From: Streptomyces kurssanovii
Lineage (GTDB): Bacteria > Actinomycetota > Actinomycetes > Streptomycetales > Streptomycetaceae
Direction of reading: 5' to 3'
Length of the DNA: 64,000 nt
Assembly: GCF_014649695.1 (NCBI RefSeq)
Contig: NZ_BMTN01000003.1
Location: forward strand, 496,001-560,000
Of the stretch, positions 53,874-62,590 are shown piece by piece; positions within the stretch are counted from its first letter, which is position 1, and each line of letters opens with the position of its first letter. The translations under genes and the position numbers were made by a program. Under the pieces are notes generated by a model. The model searched no databases. It was given only the letters and a program-made list of their open reading frames with translations, and was not told the DNA's origin.

Positions 53874-54899
53874 GTGCTTCGTATTCATTTCAATGCGGAC
53901 GACCTGGCGCGCGTGCGGATGGCCGCCAGGCCGGACGCGTTGTGGGAATCGATTCTCAGTTTTCACCGCTTGCGTGACCGAAGGGGTGCTCTGGTCTTCG
54001 GGGAATGGCGTTCCCAAGCACGAACGCGGTTGAAAGGTGAAACACGACTGCTCTCCGCGCTCGTTCCCCAGCGGGGCTATTTCCCGGATTTCCTCACCCC
54101 CGCAGAGGGCAGTGAAGGGCTCGACACGGGCCTCGAGGCGCTGCGGGCCACACCCCCGGCGCGGCTGCAGACGGAAGTGGCCCTCGCCGCCGCCCACCGC
54201 TCGCCGCTGCGCTCCCTGCCCGGCCGGCTGGCGTCCCTCGCGGAAGGCAGGGCCGAGTCCGTCGCCCGGCTCGTCGCCGCCCTGCGGGCGTACTACCACG
54301 CGGCAGTGGAGCCCTACTGGGCCCACATCCAGGGCCGCGTGGAGGCCGACCGCGCCGTACGCGGCCGAGCGCTCCTCGACGGCGGCGCGGGCGAACTGCT
54401 CGCCTCCCTGCCGCCGGTGCTGCGCTGGCGCTCACCCGTACTGGAGGCCGACTATCCCGTCGACCGTGAACTGCACCTGGACGGGCGCGGACTGCTGCTC
54501 CAGCCGTCGTTCTTCTGCCGGGGGACACCGGTGGTCCTGCGCGACACGTCGCTGCCGCCGGTGCTCGTCTACCCGGTCTCGCACAGCTGCGAGCAGGCCG
54601 CGGGAGACGTGACGGGCGCCTCGCTCGGGCGCCTGGTGGGGCATACGCGCTCCGCGGTCCTCCAGGCCATCCGCGGCGGCTGCACGACCAGCGAACTGGC
54701 CCGCAGGGCCGGCGTCTCGCTGGCCTCCGCGAGCCAGCACGCCGCCGTGCTGCGGGAGGCCGGCCTGGTGGTGACGCTGCGCCACGGCAACGCGGTACTG
54801 CACACGCTCACCCCGCTGGGCGCCGCCCTGCTGCGCGGCGGCGCCACACCGGAGCCCGAGCTCGCTATGCGCGGAACGGCCCCGTCACCTCGTAGGTGA
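53874..54899 (+). CDS. ArsR-like winged-helix transcriptional regulator
   Basis: A 341-residue regulator. It begins VLRIHFNADDLARVRMA, typical of a Streptomyces ArsR-like group. The C-terminal winged helix is AIRGGCTTSELARRAGVSLA-SASQHAAVLREAGLV (about residues 275-310), so the DNA-binding domain is at the C-terminus and the larger N-terminal part is a putative sensor region. The GTG at 53874 has GGGGG upstream. Its 3' end overlaps the convergent PhoX-like gene by 35 nt. Confidence 0.8.
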   Translation: MLRIHFNADDLARVRMAARPDALWESILSFHRLRDRRGALVFGEWRSQARTRLKGETRLLSALVPQRGYFPDFLTPAEGSEGLDTGLEALRATPPARLQTEVALAAAHRSPLRSLPGRLASLAEGRAESVARLVAALRAYYHAAVEPYWAHIQGRVEADRAVRGRALLDGGAGELLASLPPVLRWRSPVLEADYPVDRELHLDGRGLLLQPSFFCRGTPVVLRDTSLPPVLVYPVSHSCEQAAGDVTGASLGRLVGHTRSAVLQAIRGGCTTSELARRAGVSLASASQHAAVLREAGLVVTLRHGNAVLHTLTPLGAALLRGGATPEPELAMRGTAPSPRR

Positions 54900-56022
54900 T
54901 GCCGCCCGACGAACTGCCGCTGGTGCCGCGCTGGCTGGAGAAGTACAGCCGCCTGCCGTCGGGGGAGAAGGCCGGGCCGCAGATCTCCGAGGAGGACTGG
55001 CCGGTCACCCGGAGGAAGGGCGCGACGACGTCGGCCGGAGTGATCACACAGATCTCCATGTTGCCGCCGTCCTCCGCGACGAACAGATCGCCGGAAGCGG
55101 CACCGGTGACGTTGTCGACGCCCGTGAGCGGCGCGGTGCCTACGACGAGCGAGTCGTCGTAGGCGAGCTCGTAGGTGCTCGAGAGGAGGTTCAGCTGCCA
55201 GAGCCGGTTGTCGCCCTTGGTGGTGAACCACACGGTGTCGTTCGCGTAGTGGCAGCCCTCGCCGCCGTTGAACAGCTTGGCGCCGGACACCTGGTCGCGT
55301 GTGGGTGTCGGCGAGCCGTCGGGATCCGGCACGGTCGCCCAGGTGAAGCTGCCGGACGTCGCCGTGCCGGCCTTGAGGACCTGGAGCGTGCCGGAGGAGA
55401 GGTTGCCCCAGGTGGTGGGCACGAACCGGTAGAGGCAGCCGTCCGACGCGTCCTCCGTCAGGTAGATCACCTTGCGGACCGGGTCGGCCGCGGCCGCCTC
55501 GTGGTTGAAGCGGCCCATCGCGGCGCGGCGGACTGCCGGGTTCACGCCCCACGGGTCGGTCTCGTAGACGTAGCCGGTGCTGACCTCCTCGCAGGACAGC
55601 CAGGTGTTCCAGGGAGTGGCCCCGCCGGCGCAGTTGCGGTTGGTGTTGGACAGGATGCGGTACGCGCCGGTGATGCCGCCGGACGAGTTGAACCTGATCG
55701 CACTGGCACCGCCGGTCGAGGAGATCTCCGAGTTGGAGACGTAGATCCAGCCGGCGCCGTCGGCGAAGCAGGCGCCGCCGTCAGGGGCGTTGTGCCAGGT
55801 GTACGAGGTCGAGCCGACCCGCTGACCGGATCGGGCGATCACCCGGCTGGTGAAGCCGGCCGGCAACTGGATGCCGTTCGCGTCCGCCGGGCCGAGCGCT
55901 CCGTAGGGGCCGGTGCCGGGCTGGGCCGGTGCCGCCGAGGCGGCGCCCTGCCACAACGTGAAGCCGAAGGCCGCCGCCGATGTACCGACGACGGCTCCGC
56001 GCAGGAAGCTGCGACGTTCCAC
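54865..56022 (-). CDS. PhoX/DUF839-like Tat-exported beta-propeller protein
   Basis: A 385-residue exported protein with a Tat signal (MERRSFLRGAVVGTSAAAFG). The mature part matches the PhoX/DUF839 alkaline-phosphatase-like propeller: ATPWNTWLSCEEVSTGYVYE, RFNHEAAAADPVRKVIYLTE, NGGEGCHYANDTVWFTTKGD and EICGPAFSPDGRRLYFSSQR. It lacks proof of phosphatase activity. It is convergent with, and overlaps, the ArsR-like gene. A possible PHO-box-like promoter is upstream, fitting phosphate control. Confidence 0.85.
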   Translation of the reverse strand: MERRSFLRGAVVGTSAAAFGFTLWQGAASAAPAQPGTGPYGALGPADANGIQLPAGFTSRVIARSGQRVGSTSYTWHNAPDGGACFADGAGWIYVSNSEISSTGGASAIRFNSSGGITGAYRILSNTNRNCAGGATPWNTWLSCEEVSTGYVYETDPWGVNPAVRRAAMGRFNHEAAAADPVRKVIYLTEDASDGCLYRFVPTTWGNLSSGTLQVLKAGTATSGSFTWATVPDPDGSPTPTRDQVSGAKLFNGGEGCHYANDTVWFTTKGDNRLWQLNLLSSTYELAYDDSLVVGTAPLTGVDNVTGAASGDLFVAEDGGNMEICVITPADVVAPFLRVTGQSSSEICGPAFSPDGRRLYFSSQRGTSGSSSGGITYEVTGPFRA

Positions 56023-56089
56023 TTGTCACTCCAGGGTGGGATGACCGCCCCGTGACACCGGTCGGCGCCACGGGGTCGCGCGGAGAAGG

Positions 56090-56122
56090 AACCTAGGACG
56101 GGCGGGTGACGCCCGGTGCAAC
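56090..56122 (-). promoter_or_regulatory. PHO-box-like repeats and -10 before the PhoX-like gene
   Basis: On the minus strand two consecutive 11-nt units, CGTTGCACCGG and GCGTCACCCGC (56101-56122), resemble the PhoP direct repeat (GGTTCACCCGG; 7 and 8 matches). A -10 TAGGTT (56090-56095) follows at a distance that puts the units over the -35, as PhoP sites usually are. The match is weak. Confidence 0.4.
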
Positions 56123-56269
56123 GCGGGATGGCCGCGGTGGTCGTGCTCCAAGAAAATTCCCCGCCCGCCACCGATGAATCACGGCGGCCCCGTCCGTCTA
56201 CCCCTTCGAACGCACCGGACAGCACCGCACCGCGCAGCACGCGGGGCACAGAAAGGGAAAGAGACAGCC

Positions 56270-56692
56270 ATGGCTCAGATGATCTTCGTGAACCTGCCCG
56301 TGAAGGACCTCGAGGCCAGCAAGGCCTTCTGGGGCAAGCTGGGCTACTCCTTCAACCCGCAGTTCAGCGACGAGTCCGGCGCCTGCCTGGTCTTCAGCGA
56401 CACCGTCTTCGCGATGCTGCTGACCGAGGCGCGCTTCAAGGACTTCACCAAGAAGGACATCGCCGACGCCGCCACCAGCACGGAGGTCATCCTGGCCCTG
56501 AGCGCCGACAGCCGGGAGAAGGTCGACGAGCTGGTGGACGCCGCCCTCGCCGCCGGCGGCTCGCCGTCCAACGAGCCCCAGGACTACGGCTTCATGTACG
56601 GCCGTTCCTTCCAGGACCCCGACCACCACCTGTGGGAGGTCGTCTGGATGGACGTCGAGGCGATGCAGAAGGCGACGGCGGAGGGCGAGTGA
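56270..56692 (+). CDS. VOC family (glyoxalase/bleomycin-resistance-like) protein
   Basis: A 140-residue protein of the vicinal oxygen chelate fold. The pattern is MAQMIFVNLPVKDLEASKAF, MLLTEARFKDFTKKD and the C-terminal SFQDPDHHLWEVVWMD, which carries typical metal-ligand positions. Such proteins range from glyoxalases to drug-binding proteins; specificity is unknown. The ATG has an AAAGGGAAAGAGA site. Confidence 0.85.
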   Translation: MAQMIFVNLPVKDLEASKAFWGKLGYSFNPQFSDESGACLVFSDTVFAMLLTEARFKDFTKKDIADAATSTEVILALSADSREKVDELVDAALAAGGSPSNEPQDYGFMYGRSFQDPDHHLWEVVWMDVEAMQKATAEGE

Positions 56693-56722
56693 CGCCGCGT
56701 CCGCCGTCGCCGGGGAGACCGG

Positions 56723-56772
56723 CCGCTCACGCGTCGCGAAGGTCAGGGCAGTGACAGACGACGCGTGAGCGG
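56723..56772. terminator. Bidirectional terminator between VOC and nirD genes
   Basis: A perfect 14-bp stem CCGCTCACGCGTCG/CGACGCGTGAGCGG with a 22-nt loop lies between convergent genes. Confidence 0.8.
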
Positions 56773-56796
56773 AGTCGGGGGAGTGGTACGGGAGGC

Positions 56797-57156
56797 TCAG
56801 GCCGCCCGTACCTCGTACGCCGTCACCGCCACCGACTCGTCGTCCAGGCAGCGCCCGGTCGACAGGTCGAAGCGCTGCTTGAGCAGCGGCGAGGCGACGA
56901 AGGGCCGGCCGGCCGCGGAGCCGACCAGGCCGCGCGCGAGAACCTGCGCCCCGGTGAACGGGTCACGGTTGTCGATCGCGTACGGGACGCCGTCGCGGTC
57001 CAGGAACAGCGCCACCTGGCGGCCGTCCGGCAGCAGGGCGGCCACTCCGCGTCCCGGCGTGAGCCGGGACAGGGGGCACACCGCCAGCCACTCGTCGGCG
57101 GGCCGGAGCTGGATCAGGACCTCCGTCGTGGCGGGGGCGAGGGTCGTCGCGGTCAT
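56797..57156 (-). CDS. nirD: Nitrite reductase (NADH) small subunit NirD
   Basis: A 119-residue Rieske-fold subunit that supports NirB in reducing nitrite to ammonium. The fold appears in EWLAVCPLSRLTPGRGVAAL, QVALFLDRDGVPYAIDNRDP and FVASPLLKQRFDLSTGRCLD. The Rieske Cys/His ligands are absent, as is usual for NirD. Its ATG overlaps the nirB stop (ATGA). Last gene of the nitrite operon. Confidence 0.92.
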   Translation of the reverse strand: MTATTLAPATTEVLIQLRPADEWLAVCPLSRLTPGRGVAALLPDGRQVALFLDRDGVPYAIDNRDPFTGAQVLARGLVGSAAGRPFVASPLLKQRFDLSTGRCLDDESVAVTAYEVRAA

Positions 57157-59753
57157 CGGGCGGCACCTTCCAGGGTCTCTTCGAGCGAACGGATGGACAG
57201 CAGCGGCAGATCGGGCTTGACCTGGTCGCGCTCGGGCACGAACTTCACCGTCGGGTCCGGGGTGTCGGGCGCGTTGACGAACGACACGAACCGCAGCAGC
57301 CGCTCGGGGTCGTTCAGCGTCTCGGCCCATTCGTCGCGGTAGCCGGCGACATGGTCGGCCATCAGCGACTCCAGCTCGGCGCAGATACCGAGGGAGTCGT
57401 GCACGACCACGTCACGTACGTGGTCCAGGCCGCCCTCGATGCGCTCCAGCCAGGTCGAGGTGCGCTCCAGCCGGTCTGCGGTACGGATGTAGAACATCAG
57501 GAACCGGTCGATCAGACGCACCAGTTCGGCGTCGGACAGGTCCTGGGCGAGCAGGTCCGCGTGGCGCGGGGTGGCGCCGCCGTTGCCGCCCACGTACAGG
57601 TTCCAGCCGTTGGCCGTGGCGATCACGCCGAAGTCCTTGGACTGGGCCTCCGCGCACTCGCGCTGGCAGCCGGAGACCGCCGACTTCAGCTTGTGCGGCG
57701 AGCGCAGGCCCCGGTAGCGCAGCTCCAGGTCGATGGCCATCCGCACCGAGTCCTGGACGCCGTAGCGGCACCAGGTCTGCCCCACGCAGGACTTCACGGT
57801 CCGCAGCGCCTTGCCGTACGCGTGGCCGGACTCGAAGCCCGCGTCCACCAGCCGGGCCCAGATCTGCGGCAGCTGGTCCACCCGCGCCCCGAACAGGTCG
57901 ATCCGCTGACCGCCGGTGATCTTCGTGTAGAGGCCGAAGTCGCGGGCCACCTCGCCGATGACGATCAGCTTCTCCGGCGTGATCTCGCCGCCGGGGATGC
58001 GCGGCACGATCGAGTACGAGCCGTTCTTCTGCAGATTGGCGAGGAAGTGGTCGTTGGTGTCCTGGAGCGCCGCCTGCTCGCCCTCCAGCACATAGCCGCT
58101 CGCTCCGATCGACGGCGCCAGCGAGGCGATGATCGAGCCGACGGTCGGCTTGCAGATCTCGCAGCCGTTGCCGCCGCGGGCCGCCTCCCGGCCGTGCGAG
58201 TCCAGCAGCTGCTGGTACGAGGTGATGCGCAGGGCGCGGACGATCTCGTACAGCTCCTGGCGGGTCTGGCCGAAGCAGCCGCACAGGCCCTTGTCGACCT
58301 CGACGCCGGACGCCTCCAGCTCGGCGTTGACGAGCTGGCCGAGCACCTTGACGCAACTGCCGCAGCCGGTACCGGCCTTGGTGCACTTCTTGACCTCCGG
58401 CACCGTGGTGCAGGAGTGCTCGGTGACCGCGCCGCGGATCGTGCCCTTGGTGACGTTGTGGCAGGAGCAGATCACGGCCTCGTCGGGCAGCGCGGACGGC
58501 CCGAGCGCGGCCGGCGCACCCGCGCCGGCGGGCAGCACCAGCTGCTCCGGGGAGACGGGCGGCACACTGCCGGTCAGCGCCCGCAGCGTGCCGTACGACT
58601 CCGCGTCACCGACGAGGATGCCGCCGAGCAGCGTGCCCTCCCCGTCGACGACCAGCTTCTTGTAGACGCCGGCGCGCGAGTCCGAGTACACGACGTCCAG
58701 GCATCCGTCGGCCGCGCCGTGCGCGTCACCGAACGAGGCCACGTCCACGCCGAGGAGCTTCAGCTTCGTCGAGGTGTCGGCGCCGGTGAAGGACCGCGTG
58801 CCGCCGTCGATCACATCCGCCACCGCCTCGGCCATCTCGTAGCCGGGGGCCACCAGGCCGTACACCCGGCCGTCCGAGGCCAGCGCGCACTCGCCGATCG
58901 CGAAGACCGCCGGGTCGGAGGTGCGGCACTGCTCGTCCACGATGATGCCGCCGCGCTCGCCGACCGCGAGGCCGGCCTCACGGGCGAGCTGGTCCCGGGG
59001 CCGTACGCCCGCCGAGAAGACCACCAGGTCGGTGGCGAGCTTCGAACCGTCGGACAGCGCCATGCCGTTGACGGCGCCGCTCTCGCCGGCGAGGACCTCC
59101 TGGGTGCCCACGCCGGTGTGCACCGAGAGGCCCATGTTCTCGATCGTGCGCAGCAGCGCCGCGCCGCCGCCCTCGTCGACCTGTACCGGCATCAGCCGCG
59201 GCGCGAACTCGACGACGTGCGTCTGGAGACCGAGACCCTTGAGCGCGCCCGCCGCCTCCAGCCCGAGCAGACCGCCGCCGACGACCGCGCCGACGCGGGC
59301 CGTCTTCGCGTACTCCTCGATCGCGAGCAGGTCCTCGATGGTGCGGTAGACGAAGCACCCCTCCGCGTCCTTGCCCGGCACCGGCGGCACGAACGGGTAC
59401 GAGCCGGTGGCCATCACCAGCGTGTCGTACGTCAGGGACAGCCCGGCGCGGGAGGTGACGGTGCGTGTGGTCGTGTCGATGGTCTCCGCGGGGTCGTCCA
59501 GGTGCAGCTCGATGCCGTGCTCCGCCATGAAACCGTCCTCGACCATCGACAGGTCGTCAGGCGTGTTCCCGGAGAAGTACGAGGTCAGACGCACCCGGTC
59601 GTAGGCGGGACGCGGCTCCTCGCACAGCACGACCACGCGTGCCCGCTCGGTGACGCCGCGCTCGGCGAGGGCCTCCAGGAACCGCTGGCCGACCATTCCG
59701 TGGCCGACGACCACGATCGTGGGAGTGGTCGCGGGAGTGGACTTCGCAGCCAT
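57153..59753 (-). CDS. nirB: Nitrite reductase (NADH) large subunit NirB
   Basis: An 866-residue assimilatory nitrite reductase. In order: FAD/NAD oxidoreductase domain (VVVGHGMVGQRFLEAL, GAVVGGGLLGLEAAGAL), BFD-like [2Fe-2S] region (CSCHNVTKGTIRG ... CTKAGTGCGSC), a second small Cys cluster (GNGCEICKPTVG) and the siroheme/4Fe-4S domain (CVGQTWCRYG, AVSGCQRECAEAQSKDFGV). All cluster cysteines are present. The ATG at 59753 has GGAGG 8 nt upstream. It starts 1 nt after the upstream reductase gene ends. Confidence 0.95.
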   Translation of the reverse strand: MAAKSTPATTPTIVVVGHGMVGQRFLEALAERGVTERARVVVLCEEPRPAYDRVRLTSYFSGNTPDDLSMVEDGFMAEHGIELHLDDPAETIDTTTRTVTSRAGLSLTYDTLVMATGSYPFVPPVPGKDAEGCFVYRTIEDLLAIEEYAKTARVGAVVGGGLLGLEAAGALKGLGLQTHVVEFAPRLMPVQVDEGGGAALLRTIENMGLSVHTGVGTQEVLAGESGAVNGMALSDGSKLATDLVVFSAGVRPRDQLAREAGLAVGERGGIIVDEQCRTSDPAVFAIGECALASDGRVYGLVAPGYEMAEAVADVIDGGTRSFTGADTSTKLKLLGVDVASFGDAHGAADGCLDVVYSDSRAGVYKKLVVDGEGTLLGGILVGDAESYGTLRALTGSVPPVSPEQLVLPAGAGAPAALGPSALPDEAVICSCHNVTKGTIRGAVTEHSCTTVPEVKKCTKAGTGCGSCVKVLGQLVNAELEASGVEVDKGLCGCFGQTRQELYEIVRALRITSYQQLLDSHGREAARGGNGCEICKPTVGSIIASLAPSIGASGYVLEGEQAALQDTNDHFLANLQKNGSYSIVPRIPGGEITPEKLIVIGEVARDFGLYTKITGGQRIDLFGARVDQLPQIWARLVDAGFESGHAYGKALRTVKSCVGQTWCRYGVQDSVRMAIDLELRYRGLRSPHKLKSAVSGCQRECAEAQSKDFGVIATANGWNLYVGGNGGATPRHADLLAQDLSDAELVRLIDRFLMFYIRTADRLERTSTWLERIEGGLDHVRDVVVHDSLGICAELESLMADHVAGYRDEWAETLNDPERLLRFVSFVNAPDTPDPTVKFVPERDQVKPDLPLLSIRSLEETLEGAAR

Positions 59754-59754
59754 G

Positions 59755-60951
59755 TCAGAGGCCTCCATCATCGGTGAGCAGGTGGAGCAGGGGGAGGGAG
59801 TCCGGCAGGGCCTCGTCGCCCTCCCAGGCCCGGGCGAGCGCGCCGACGGAGGCGAGATCCCCGAGCAGTACGCCGCCGACGAGCCGGTCCCCGCGGACGA
59901 CGACCTTGCGGTACGCGCCCCGGGTGGCGTCGGCGAGCTGGACGACGTCGTCCCCCGGGCGGGGGGTCGGGTCGCCGAAAGCGGCCAGGTCGAACGGGCT
60001 CGTCGTGGAGGCGAGTGTGAGCCGGGTCAGTGCCCGGGTCCCGGTGTAGCGGGCCCCCTCGGCGCTGAGCACCGCGGCCAGCACATCGGCCTGCTCCAGC
60101 GCCGGGCCCGCCAGCCCGTGCACGACGCCGTCGTGCTCGGCGCAGTCGCCGATGGCGTGGATGTACGGGTCGGAGGTGCGCAGTTCGTCGTCGACGACGA
60201 TGCCGCGCCGCACCTCGAGCCCGGCGTCGACCGCCAGACCGACACGGGGACGCACCCCGCAGGCCAGCACCACGATCTCGGCGTCCAGCGCGAAGCCGTC
60301 CGCCAGGACCACGGCGCCGACGGCCCCGTCGGCGGTGGTCCGCAGACCGCGCACCCGGCATTCGGTGTGCACCTCGACGCCGAGGAGCTCCAGGTGCGCC
60401 CGCAGCAGAGCGGAGGCGGAGATGTCCAGCTGGCGCTCCATGAGGTGCTCGCCCTGCTGGGCCAGCACCACCTTCGCGCCCCGGGTCGCGAGCGCCCGGG
60501 CCGCGGAGACACCCAGCAGCCCGCCGCCGACGACCACCGCCCGCGTCCCCGGTCGGACCGCGGCGGACAGCGCCGCGCAGTCGTCGAGGGTGCGGAACGG
60601 ATGGACGCCGTCGGGAAGGCCGGGCCCGAGCCCGCGCAGCGGCGGCAGCACCGGGTTGGAGCCGGTCGCCAGCACCAGTCGGTCGTATGCCACGGACGTG
60701 CCGTCCGCGCAGTGCACGAGCCGCCGGTCCCGGTCGACGGCGGTCGCCCGCACACCGCGGCGCACCGGCACCTCGGGCAGCGCGATCACCTCGGGGCCGT
60801 AGCGCCCCGCCAGCACCTCCGCGAGCAGCACCCGGTTGTAGGGCGCGTGCGTCTCCTCGCCGAGGACCGTGACGCGGGCGCCCGCGCCGAGCTGACGCGC
60901 GAGCCGCGCGCCTGCCGTCCCGCCGCCGATCACCACGATCTCCGAAGTCAT
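59755..60951 (-). CDS. FAD/NAD(P)-dependent oxidoreductase of the nitrite operon
   Basis: A 398-residue flavoprotein like the N-terminal half of NirB and NasB-type assimilatory reductases. FAD site IVVIGGGTAGARLARQL, then NYNRVLL-like APYNRVLLAEVLAG, and NAD site AVVVGGGLLGVSAARAL; the family ending AIGDCAEHDG follows. It may feed electrons to nitrite or nitrate reductase. It is the first gene of the operon, with a GlnR-type operator 23-60 nt before its start; nirB begins 1 nt after it ends. Confidence 0.85.
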   Translation of the reverse strand: MTSEIVVIGGGTAGARLARQLGAGARVTVLGEETHAPYNRVLLAEVLAGRYGPEVIALPEVPVRRGVRATAVDRDRRLVHCADGTSVAYDRLVLATGSNPVLPPLRGLGPGLPDGVHPFRTLDDCAALSAAVRPGTRAVVVGGGLLGVSAARALATRGAKVVLAQQGEHLMERQLDISASALLRAHLELLGVEVHTECRVRGLRTTADGAVGAVVLADGFALDAEIVVLACGVRPRVGLAVDAGLEVRRGIVVDDELRTSDPYIHAIGDCAEHDGVVHGLAGPALEQADVLAAVLSAEGARYTGTRALTRLTLASTTSPFDLAAFGDPTPRPGDDVVQLADATRGAYRKVVVRGDRLVGGVLLGDLASVGALARAWEGDEALPDSLPLLHLLTDDGGL

Positions 60952-60973
60952 GCAAGCAGCGTGCGTCGGCGGT

Positions 60974-61011
60974 GTTACCCGGCAGGTTCCCTTCTGTTTC
61001 CCACGGGGAAC
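60974..61011 (-). promoter_or_regulatory. GlnR-type operator of the nitrite-reductase operon
   Basis: On the minus strand GTTCC-N6-GAAAC-N6-GAACC-N6-GTAAC: four pentamers at exact 6-nt spacing, the architecture of the actinobacterial GlnR box (gTnAc-N6-GaAAc repeated). It ends 22 nt before the first start codon of the operon. NirBD is an established GlnR target in streptomycetes, so nitrogen control is expected. Confidence 0.8.
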
Positions 61012-61084
61012 GCTGCGCTCAGCGCCGCCGCGGGGTGCCTGTGAGGCGACGGGTCGGGGCGGGTTGCGCCTGCGGCGGGCGTTT

Positions 61085-61217
61085 CCCCACCCCGCCCCTT
61101 CCCGAAACCGGGGGCTCTGCCCCCGGACCCCCGCGCCTCAAACGCCGGCGGGGCTGATTTCGCGGCGCGAAATCCGGCCCGCCTGGGGGCACCTCCTACG
61201 GCCGCCAGGCCGTAGGG
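61085..61217. repeat. Dispersed palindromic intergenic repeat, copy C
   Basis: Starts with the left arm CCCCACCCCGCCCCTTCCCG, then the hairpin CCGGGGGC-TCT-GCCCCCGG, a TCAAACGCCGGCGGGGCTGA segment and the hairpin CCTACGGCC-GCCA-GGCCGTAGG. It shares long identical runs with copy A at 22 kb, partly in inverted orientation. The right arm is not recognisable. Confidence 0.85.
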
Positions 61218-61325
61218 GCAAACAGGCCCCGCGCAGCGGCCACCCACCCCCGCCCAACCTCATGTCACCCTCAAGACTTCGTTGATCGTTGGACTGACCC
61301 CGCACCCCCTCCATAGGCTCACGCC

Positions 61326-62111
61326 GTGCCCGACATATCCTTGACCACGCTCGTCTTCCTCTGTCTCGCCGCCGCCGCTGCCGGCTGGATCGACGCCGTC
61401 GTGGGCGGCGGCGGTCTGCTGTTGCTGCCCGCGCTGCTGCTCGGTCTGCCGCAGGTGCCCGCCGCCCATGTGCTCGGAACGAACAAGGCGGTCGCCATCG
61501 TCGGCACGTCGGGTGCCGCGATCACCTATGTGCGCAAGGCGCCGGTCCAGGTGAAGACCGCGGTGCGGATCGGGCTCGCCGCGCTCGCCGGCTCGATGGG
61601 CGGCGCCTTCTTCGCGGCGGGCATCAGCAGCGACGTGCTCCGCCCGGTGATCATGGTCGTGCTGCTCGGCGTGGCCGCGTTCGTGATGCTGCGCCCGTCG
61701 TTCGGCGCGGCCGCCGGCGCCGACAAGCGCCGCGTCACCCGTACCCGCATCGTCGTGGCGATCGTGCTCGTCGGCGGCGGTATCGGCTTCTACGACGGTC
61801 TCTTCGGACCGGGCACCGGCACGTTCCTGGTGCTGGCGCTCACCGCGGTGCTTCATCTGGACCTGGTGACCGCCTCCGCCACCGCGAAGATCGTGAACGT
61901 GTGCACCAACGGCGGCGCGCTGGCGATGTTCGCCTACCAGGGCACCGTGCTGTGGCAGCTGGCCGCGCTGATGGCCGTCTTCAATCTGGCGGGCGGCATG
62001 TTCGGGGCCCGTATGGCGCTGCGCAAGGGCAGTGAGTTCGTCCGCGGGGTGCTGCTCGTCGTCGTCTTCTCGCTGGTCGCGAAGCTCGGCTTCGACCAGT
62101 GGACGGCGTGA
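61326..62111 (+). CDS. TauE/SafE family permease (sulfite/sulfonate exporter-like)
   Basis: A 261-residue membrane protein of the TauE/SafE family with about eight hydrophobic segments. The repeat signatures are AGWIDAVVGGGGLLLLPALL in the first half and GIGFYDGLFGPGTGTFLVLA in the second, as in TSUP proteins. Transported anion unknown. The GTG at 61326 has TAGGCT (61314-61319) 6 nt upstream, so the mRNA is leaderless; TTGGAC at 61289 is a possible -35. It is convergent with the MarR genes. Confidence 0.87.
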   Translation: MPDISLTTLVFLCLAAAAAGWIDAVVGGGGLLLLPALLLGLPQVPAAHVLGTNKAVAIVGTSGAAITYVRKAPVQVKTAVRIGLAALAGSMGGAFFAAGISSDVLRPVIMVVLLGVAAFVMLRPSFGAAAGADKRRVTRTRIVVAIVLVGGGIGFYDGLFGPGTGTFLVLALTAVLHLDLVTASATAKIVNVCTNGGALAMFAYQGTVLWQLAALMAVFNLAGGMFGARMALRKGSEFVRGVLLVVVFSLVAKLGFDQWTA

Positions 62112-62117
62112 CGCCGG

Positions 62118-62588
62118 TCAGTACCTGTCGGCGGTCCGCGCGTACGCGGCGTTCGCCCGTGCGATGACCTCGGTCAGCACGCGGCCCGCGACGGCCAGGT
62201 CCGCTTCCGGGATCCCGCCGTACACCAGCGGGCCGAACTCGGTGGCGACCGCGGCCAGCCGGCTCTGCTCGGCGCGGCCCGCCTCGGTCAGTGCGACCCG
62301 CGGGCCCTGGCCGGGCAGCGGCTCCAGCGGCTCGAGGAGCTCGGTGGCCAGCAGCTCGGCCACGGTGTCGCGGGCCGTGGCCCCGTCGATCTTCAGGGTG
62401 GAGGTCAACGACTCCACGATCCGGCTCGTTTCGGCGGTGCCGCCCTCGGCCGCGGTCGCGTTCAGCGCCATCGACTGGTGGAAGGTGGTGCCGGTGCGGC
62501 TCAGCTCACGGTCGAGCAGGGCGCGGGCCGCGTAGTGGGCCCGCCCGATGATCTGGCTGTTGAGCAGGATCGGCGTGGTGGACGACAT
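62118..62588 (-). CDS. MarR-like transcriptional regulator (second of tandem pair)
   Basis: A 156-residue winged-helix protein. The HTH and wing are in STLKIDGATARDTVAELLAT and RVALTEAGRAEQSRLAAVA. The N-terminal part (ILLNSQIIGRAHYAARALLD) is helical. It starts 2 nt after the upstream MarR gene ends, so the two form an operon and may dimerise or act in one circuit. Confidence 0.8.
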   Translation of the reverse strand: MSSTTPILLNSQIIGRAHYAARALLDRELSRTGTTFHQSMALNATAAEGGTAETSRIVESLTSTLKIDGATARDTVAELLATELLEPLEPLPGQGPRVALTEAGRAEQSRLAAVATEFGPLVYGGIPEADLAVAGRVLTEVIARANAAYARTADRY

Positions 62589-62590
62589 GG

